A DNA stretch of 64,000 nt. It comes from Chryseobacterium flavum. GTDB lineage: Bacteria > Bacteroidota > Bacteroidia > Flavobacteriales > Weeksellaceae. The stretch lies in the NCBI RefSeq assembly GCF_003385595.1, contig NZ_QNUE01000014.1, positions 44,691-108,690 on the forward strand. The letters run 5' to 3'. Both the position numbers and the translations under genes were made by a program. Of this stretch, positions 59,595 through 64,000 are shown piece after piece (the first letter of the stretch is position 1; each line of letters opens with the position of its first letter). Under the pieces are notes generated by a model. That model ran no database searches, was not told the origin of the DNA, and was given only the letters and a program-made list of their open reading frames with translations.

Positions 59595-62246
59595 TTACAA
59601 CCTTCCACTATCTTTTATCCAATGTGCTATTTTTTCATTAAAGATATGTTTATCTTTCAGCTCTTCCAGGTTTATATGCATTCTATAACGCCAGTAATGC
59701 GGAAAGACAGCCGGGTTATTGATTCTTTCATTATCTATATTCTCATTTGAAAGCTCTGTATCCGTAGCCAGAAATTCCTGAATCGGGAAAATCGCTAACA
59801 TTGCATCGTTATATAAATGTTGCTTCATAATGATTTCTGCTAAATGAGGCTCCAGGTCTTCAGAGGCTTTTCCATACTGAATTAACTGCTGATTAAAATA
59901 TTTTTGAGTTGTGTTCAGATCTTCCTTCCACCATTGCCGCAATGTTGAACTATCATGGGAAGATGCAGTGACCACATTCATGTAATTTGCATTTTGTGGG
60001 TTATAGAAGGGAATATTTTCAGCAGGCATACGTTGCACTTTTAAAGCAATAATTGCGAGTTCATCCATAACCACAGGCACACATGCAGGAACCATTCCCA
60101 GATCCTCACCACAGATCAGCATTTTGGTGGCATTCAAAATAACAGGAAGTTTTTCCATTGCTTTTTCATACCAAAGATGATCCTGCTTTCTGAAAAAATA
60201 ATCATGGTACAGATCATAAATACCTTTTTTTTCAGACTCAGTTAAATATTTATATGATTCTGTATGGTAAACATTAAATCTTGGATGATAAACCGTCTCT
60301 CCATTTCTTTCCTCTGTCAAAAATAAAACATTTGCACATAAGGAAATCAGCTTCTCTTCAAGCGCTCCGTAAGGTTGTTTTTTAAAGTAATCGGCCAGCT
60401 TTCTCTGGGTATCAAAGTCTTCTTTGAAAGAATAGGTTCCATCCTGGTTATGCTCAAAGAAGTCAAGCACTTTACCACTGTTTTCACCGAAGTAATCCCA
60501 TAAAATCTGGTTATTGATATAGGGTTTACAATACCTTTTAAAATCAAACGGAATCTGCCATGCTTTAAACTCATCCAAAACAATGGGAACAGCCGGATAA
60601 AAATATCCCAGTATGCCCTGTACAGCAGAAATTGGCATTCTCCATATCCTGAAAAAACCTAAAATATGGTCTATTCTCATTGCGTCAAAGTATTGTTCCA
60701 ATGCTTTGAACCTATTTTTCCACCATCTGTAGTTATCCTCTTTCATTGCCTCCCAATTGTAGGTCGGGAATTCCCAGTTCTGTCCAAGCTCAGTAAACTG
60801 ATCTGGTGGTGCTCCAGCCTGAAAATCCATTCCGAATAGTTCCGGCTCGGTCCATGCTTCTACAGAATACCGGTAAATTCCAATTGGCAAATCTCCCTTT
60901 AAGGAGATTCCTAAATTATGGGTATAATCAACTGCATCTTTTAGCTGCTTGTGAAGTTGGTATTGTACCCAGGCATGAAGCATTGACTGATCGTAATCTT
61001 TACTTTTTACAGTAAAGAATTGTGCAATTTTTCCCGGAATATATTTTTTATGGGTTTTCCACTCATTAAAATTAGGAGTTTTATACTTATCCCTTAATAC
61101 GCAAAACGCAGCATATGGAATTAACCAATGTTCGTTGTCTTTGATAAATTTTTTAAAACTCCTGTCTTTATAAATATTTTCTTTCGCTGTATTAAAAATG
61201 ATCTTTAAATATTTCCATTTTCCAGCGATCATCTTTTCATAATCAATCAAATCAAGATCATTCAAATCCTGTTTTTCAATTAAATACTCTTCAACTAAAG
61301 CCTTGGGTAAAGAAAAATCAAGGTTATCTATAGAAATGTATTGTGGATGCAATGCATAGACAGATACCGCCGCATATGGATATGAATCCGTCCATGAATA
61401 ATTTGCTGTTGTATCATTAACAGGAAGAATCTGAATAATCCCAAGGTTGGTAGCCTTTGCCCAGTCTGCCATTTTTTTAAGATCAGCAAATTCTCCCACA
61501 CCAAACCCATCTTTAGTTCTTAATGAAAATACAGGAACAGCAACTCCTGCATCATGATACATCTGGTAAGCTTTAAACCTAAAATAGTGATTGGAAACAA
61601 TCTGTAAAACATCTGGTAATAAATTAGGTGCTGTGAATCTGTTTTCACCGGTCTCAACATCAATGACCTTGTTTTCCTTTATATCATACAGACAATATTT
61701 AAATTGGATATATTGGTTTTCAGGAATTTCTACAGAAGCTTCCCATATTCCAAAATTTGTCTGAGACAGATGAATAACTTTTTCATAATGCCAATTTCCC
61801 AATGATTCTGTACTTCCAAACAATACAATTCTCCAGTCCGGATTATAAATAGGAGCTTCTATTCTGAATAAATGAGTATGCTTCTTTAAAACTGCAGCCT
61901 TTTCAGGAATAAAGTCATGTAGTTTATTATAAAGGATTTTGTTGTTTAAATAATTTTCAGGAAAATTTTTATTATTCCATTCATCAAAAATAATAAACTC
62001 TTTATAATTATGTGGAAAATTAAGATGGTGCAAAACAAACTCTTCTCTCAAAATATTCATCCTCTCATCTACTAGCTGATATTTATAGGAAATTGATTTT
62101 GAGAAAAAATCTACCTCACATTTCCACAAACCATTTTCAGCATAAAACATAGTATGGATCTGTCCCTGACTATCTCCGTCTCCAATAACAAGTTGCAGAT
62201 TTTCCCCGGCCTTAGCAATATAACCTACATTAAAGTATAGCTTCAT
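59595..62246 (-). CDS. malQ: 4-alpha-glucanotransferase (amylomaltase) with N-terminal CBM20-like domains
   Basis: 883 residues. Two N-terminal starch-binding-like (CBM20) modules: about 1-115 (YFNVGYIAKAGENLQLVIGD, GLWKCEVDFFSK) and 120-220 (RIVLFGSTESLGNWHYEKVI). The GH77 domain starts near 230 (SLRTKDGFGVGEFADLKKMA). Catalytic residues: nucleophile aspartate in AMRIDHILGFFRIW (~525), acid/base glutamate in CGEDLGMVPA (~713), and the third carboxylate in SSHDSSTLRQWW (~763). It transfers alpha-1,4-glucan segments in glycogen/maltodextrin metabolism. Confidence 0.93.
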   Translation of the reverse strand: MKLYFNVGYIAKAGENLQLVIGDGDSQGQIHTMFYAENGLWKCEVDFFSKSISYKYQLVDERMNILREEFVLHHLNFPHNYKEFIIFDEWNNKNFPENYLNNKILYNKLHDFIPEKAAVLKKHTHLFRIEAPIYNPDWRIVLFGSTESLGNWHYEKVIHLSQTNFGIWEASVEIPENQYIQFKYCLYDIKENKVIDVETGENRFTAPNLLPDVLQIVSNHYFRFKAYQMYHDAGVAVPVFSLRTKDGFGVGEFADLKKMADWAKATNLGIIQILPVNDTTANYSWTDSYPYAAVSVYALHPQYISIDNLDFSLPKALVEEYLIEKQDLNDLDLIDYEKMIAGKWKYLKIIFNTAKENIYKDRSFKKFIKDNEHWLIPYAAFCVLRDKYKTPNFNEWKTHKKYIPGKIAQFFTVKSKDYDQSMLHAWVQYQLHKQLKDAVDYTHNLGISLKGDLPIGIYRYSVEAWTEPELFGMDFQAGAPPDQFTELGQNWEFPTYNWEAMKEDNYRWWKNRFKALEQYFDAMRIDHILGFFRIWRMPISAVQGILGYFYPAVPIVLDEFKAWQIPFDFKRYCKPYINNQILWDYFGENSGKVLDFFEHNQDGTYSFKEDFDTQRKLADYFKKQPYGALEEKLISLCANVLFLTEERNGETVYHPRFNVYHTESYKYLTESEKKGIYDLYHDYFFRKQDHLWYEKAMEKLPVILNATKMLICGEDLGMVPACVPVVMDELAIIALKVQRMPAENIPFYNPQNANYMNVVTASSHDSSTLRQWWKEDLNTTQKYFNQQLIQYGKASEDLEPHLAEIIMKQHLYNDAMLAIFPIQEFLATDTELSNENIDNERINNPAVFPHYWRYRMHINLEELKDKHIFNEKIAHWIKDSGRL

Positions 62247-62320
62247 CTATATTTTTTTATAAAAATACATTTTAATATCGAAAAATAAAACTTATCAAGT
62301 ATCAAATAATTATTAAAAAA

Positions 62321-62343
62321 CCTTCTCAAAAGTATTGAAAAGG
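62321..62343 (-). terminator. Terminator of the 62384 gene
   Basis: CCTT-C-TCA, loop AAAGTAT, TGA-A-AAGG: eight pairs with one mismatch; T6 tail on the minus strand. Confidence 0.55.
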
Positions 62344-62383
62344 CTTATTTTTTTAAATTATTTAGTTATTATATTTTAATTAG

Positions 62384-63547
62384 TTATTTTGTTATCAGAA
62401 TCTTTTTATTCAATATGGCTTTCCCGGAATCATCCGTAATATTTACGAGATAGGCACCTTCTGCCAGGTTATTAAAATATATCTTTTGGTTTATAGTTTC
62501 TTCTTTTATAAATAAATTTTCATTCATAACCTGCTTGCCTGACAGATCAAATACATTCATTCTAATGTTTCCTTTTATATTTTTATTGTTAATACGAATG
62601 TTGATAAATTGTTCATCAACCCTTGTAGGATAAATATCAATAGTACTAAAATTAACCGGAGCAGATTTATTATTAACAAAATACTTGCTTGCAAGATCAT
62701 ATATATGTAAATCTTTTTCACCAGGTAATTGAACGGCCTGCAAAGTTTCCAGATTTACTTCATATAAAGGTGCTCCTTTAGCGCTTGCTATCACAACATT
62801 TCCTTTGTCATTAACAGCAGATCCGTTTACAGAATAATGCTCGGGAATACCTGCAATTTTTCCAATAAATCTTGCTGTCATATCTTGTATTGAAATTTTA
62901 AATACATTTCCTGAAGCAGCAAAAATATAAAAGTTATGATCTGCACCTGCAACCATATCTCCTCCAAAACCCGTTTCAAGAGCTGTAAATGAATTTTTCC
63001 CATTAGAAGCTTCATCTTTTATCATTCCTAAATCATGTACCAGGTATTGTCCGTTCTTTTTTTGGATCTGTAAAAACTGTGTACCCGAATTATTAACTGC
63101 ATAGATATTTCCGTCATATCCCGCAGTCATTCTCGTAATATGTGAGTTGATATCGCAAGAGGAAACTGTTGCAACATTATTTTCTATTAAAGTAATTTCT
63201 TTTGTTTCAAGATTCAAAACGTAAATATTGGAAGAAAACATAGGCATATAAACAAGCCTGTTATCAGAAAAATCATAGGCTAATGCTGCCATTGCCGGAG
63301 CCTGGGAGCTACTGTAAGATTGTTTGTCTTCAACTACTATCCTATTTCTTTTTTGGGAAAAAACTTTAGAGGTAATATCTGCTGAAAAGATTACTCTACC
63401 GGTAGTTCCTGAAGTTCCTTCAATTTCCCGGAGATTATTGAAATCAATACTCTGGGTATTCTTTCCTGTAATGGCGAAAAAACCACGCTGTGCATACGTA
63501 TTTGCCCCTAACAGTAGCAAAAATAAAGGGAATAAATGTTTTTTCAT
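62384..63547 (-). CDS. T9SS type A sorting domain-containing secreted protein
   Basis: 387 residues. Signal peptide (MKKHLFPLFLLLLGANTYAQ); middle beta-propeller-like region (about 25-290) with repeated strands such as DGNIYAVNNSGTQFLQIQKK and DHNFYIFAASGNVFKISIQD; C-terminal T9SS domain from ~305: IDIYPTRVDEQFINIRINNK, then VFDLSGKQVMNENLFI and a KGKAILNKKILITK-like end. It is probably exported to the cell surface or medium. No enzyme motif. Confidence 0.85.
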   Translation of the reverse strand: MKKHLFPLFLLLLGANTYAQRGFFAITGKNTQSIDFNNLREIEGTSGTTGRVIFSADITSKVFSQKRNRIVVEDKQSYSSSQAPAMAALAYDFSDNRLVYMPMFSSNIYVLNLETKEITLIENNVATVSSCDINSHITRMTAGYDGNIYAVNNSGTQFLQIQKKNGQYLVHDLGMIKDEASNGKNSFTALETGFGGDMVAGADHNFYIFAASGNVFKISIQDMTARFIGKIAGIPEHYSVNGSAVNDKGNVVIASAKGAPLYEVNLETLQAVQLPGEKDLHIYDLASKYFVNNKSAPVNFSTIDIYPTRVDEQFINIRINNKNIKGNIRMNVFDLSGKQVMNENLFIKEETINQKIYFNNLAEGAYLVNITDDSGKAILNKKILITK

Positions 63548-63715
63548 AATATGTAAATTTAGATTCGTATCATTTTGATATAACTAAGTTACATAATTCC
63601 GGATTGAAAAAACAAAAAAACAACAAAAACTAAATCACATTAATAACAAATAATATAAAACACTATTATATTAACAATACAACATCAATATTCCTGTATG
63701 AGGTAACGGTTGTAA

Positions 63716-63750
63716 GAGTTATAAGTTATGAGTTATGAGTTATAAGTTTT
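63716..63750. repeat. Tandem array of GAGTTAT/AAGTTAT heptamers
   Basis: Five 7-nt units in a row: GAGTTAT, AAGTTAT, GAGTTAT, GAGTTAT, AAGTTTT. Confidence 0.85.
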
Positions 63751-63806
63751 GGGATATGGATTCAGGGTAATTGATGAATGGTGGGCTGTACTCATTGTTA
63801 ATTCTT

Positions 63807-63855
63807 GCTGATGGCTGATGGCTCATGGCTGATGGCTTATTGCCTATAGCTCATT
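63807..63855. repeat. Tandem array of GCTGATG-type heptamers
   Basis: Seven 7-nt units: GCTGATG, GCTGATG, GCTCATG, GCTGATG, GCTTATT, GCCTATA, GCTCATT. The later units match the words of the repeats in the paa gaps (TATTGCC, TATAGC). Confidence 0.8.
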
Positions 63856-63875
63856 CACAGGGGTATATAACAAAA

Positions 63876-63904
63876 AAATCCTTTATCATAACGATAAAGG
63901 ATTT
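63876..63904 (-). terminator. rRNA operon terminator
   Basis: AAATCCTTTATC, loop ATAAC, GATAAAGGATTT: perfect 12-bp stem, followed on the minus strand by TTTT, 16 nt past the 5S 3' end. Confidence 0.9.
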
Positions 63905-63920
63905 TAAAAATAAAATAAAA

Positions 63921-64000
63921 ACTGGCGGCGGCCTACTCTCCCGCGTTAGCAGTACCATCGGCGCTGGTGGGCTTAACTTCTGTGTTCGGAATGGGAACAG
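63921..64000 (-). rRNA. rrf: 5S ribosomal RNA (3' part, cut by window edge)
   Basis: The reverse complement reads CTGTTCCCATTCCGAACACA followed by GAAGTTAAGCCCACCAGCGC and ends GGAGAGTAGGCCGCCGCCAG, the conserved loop B/C and 3' half of bacterial 5S rRNA. About 80 of ~110 nt are visible. It is transcribed leftward, so 23S and 16S genes are expected to the right of the window. Confidence 0.95.

Larger units (their letters stand above)
63548..63920. other. 373-nt non-coding region between the T9SS gene and the rRNA operon
   Basis: No gene is seen. From left to right: an AT-rich stretch (63548-63700), a 7-nt tandem array (63716-63750), a second heptamer array (63807-63855), and the rRNA terminator (63876-63904). 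Confidence 0.7.

Noticed and set aside
63716..63855. tRNA gene next to the rRNA operon
   Set aside because: The sequence is composed of 7-nt repeats and cannot form a cloverleaf or show a T-loop TTCGA motif.

Overview
The window looks like a chromosomal segment of a Chryseobacterium-like member of the Flavobacteriia (Bacteroidota). The evidence is the AT-rich composition, T9SS type A C-terminal sorting domains, many MKK-type lipoprotein signals, promoters of the flavobacterial TTG-N19/21-TAnnTTTG type, scarce Shine-Dalgarno sequences, a BshA bacillithiol enzyme, a SMUG2 glycosylase, and family types (DUF4292, DUF4254, DUF2851, GH92) typical of this class. The species call is inference.

Layout. 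1-4.7 kb: a truncated crotonase-family gene, a lone tail-collar protein with a T9SS-secreted neighbour, SMUG2, a DUF4241 protein and a lipoprotein. 4.7-19.5 kb: a leftward phenylacetate (paa) cluster reading paaK-E-A-B-C-(orf)-D-G-H-(orf)-I-J-Y-esterase-(orf)-Z, with a TetR-family regulator at its upstream end. It encodes the whole route: phenylacetyl-CoA ligase, the PaaABCDE epoxidase, PaaG isomerase, the PaaZ ring-opening/dehydrogenase enzyme, PaaJ thiolase, PaaH dehydrogenase, and PaaI/PaaY thioesterase-type proteins. Six of its gaps carry the same kind of octamer-based intergenic repeat, and two more carry heptamer repeats.

19.9-29.1 kb: clpB behind a 9-N9-9 palindrome, then three paralogous M43 metalloprotease lipoproteins. 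Between the first and second lies a four-gene module: hypothetical protein, polytopic membrane protein, HisKA_3 histidine kinase, NarL/LuxR response regulator. 29.1-39.2 kb: two M1 peptidases flanking a secreted EEP-family phosphodiesterase, an SDR enzyme, a GH92 mannosidase and dihydroorotase. 39.4-46.5 kb: a rightward housekeeping run with flippase, sugar nucleotidyltransferase, DUF4292, a degenerate EnvC-like LytM protein, TatA, DUF4254, lipoprotein and RibA. 46.6-57.2 kb: lipoprotein, GH3, BshA, DUF2851, a PspC-like protein, GNAT, SIMPL, a carboxypeptidase-regulatory-like protein and an AddA-like helicase-nuclease. 57.2-63.5 kb: ferritin, two small secreted proteins, a 4-alpha-glucanotransferase and another T9SS cargo. 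The right edge holds the 3' end of a leftward 5S rRNA with a strong terminator.

I see no prophage, transposase, CRISPR array or tRNA. The most unusual items are: a PaaZ with an extra C-terminal DinB/DUF1569-like domain; a small membrane-protein gene wedged between paaC and paaD with TTG starts on both it and paaD; a 14-bp hairpin enclosing the start codon of the first M43 gene; the clpB palindrome; and a CCGTAnAAAnACG motif shared by the two-component module and the distant tail-collar gene. I cannot claim a proven new system; the M43/two-component neighbourhood is the best candidate.
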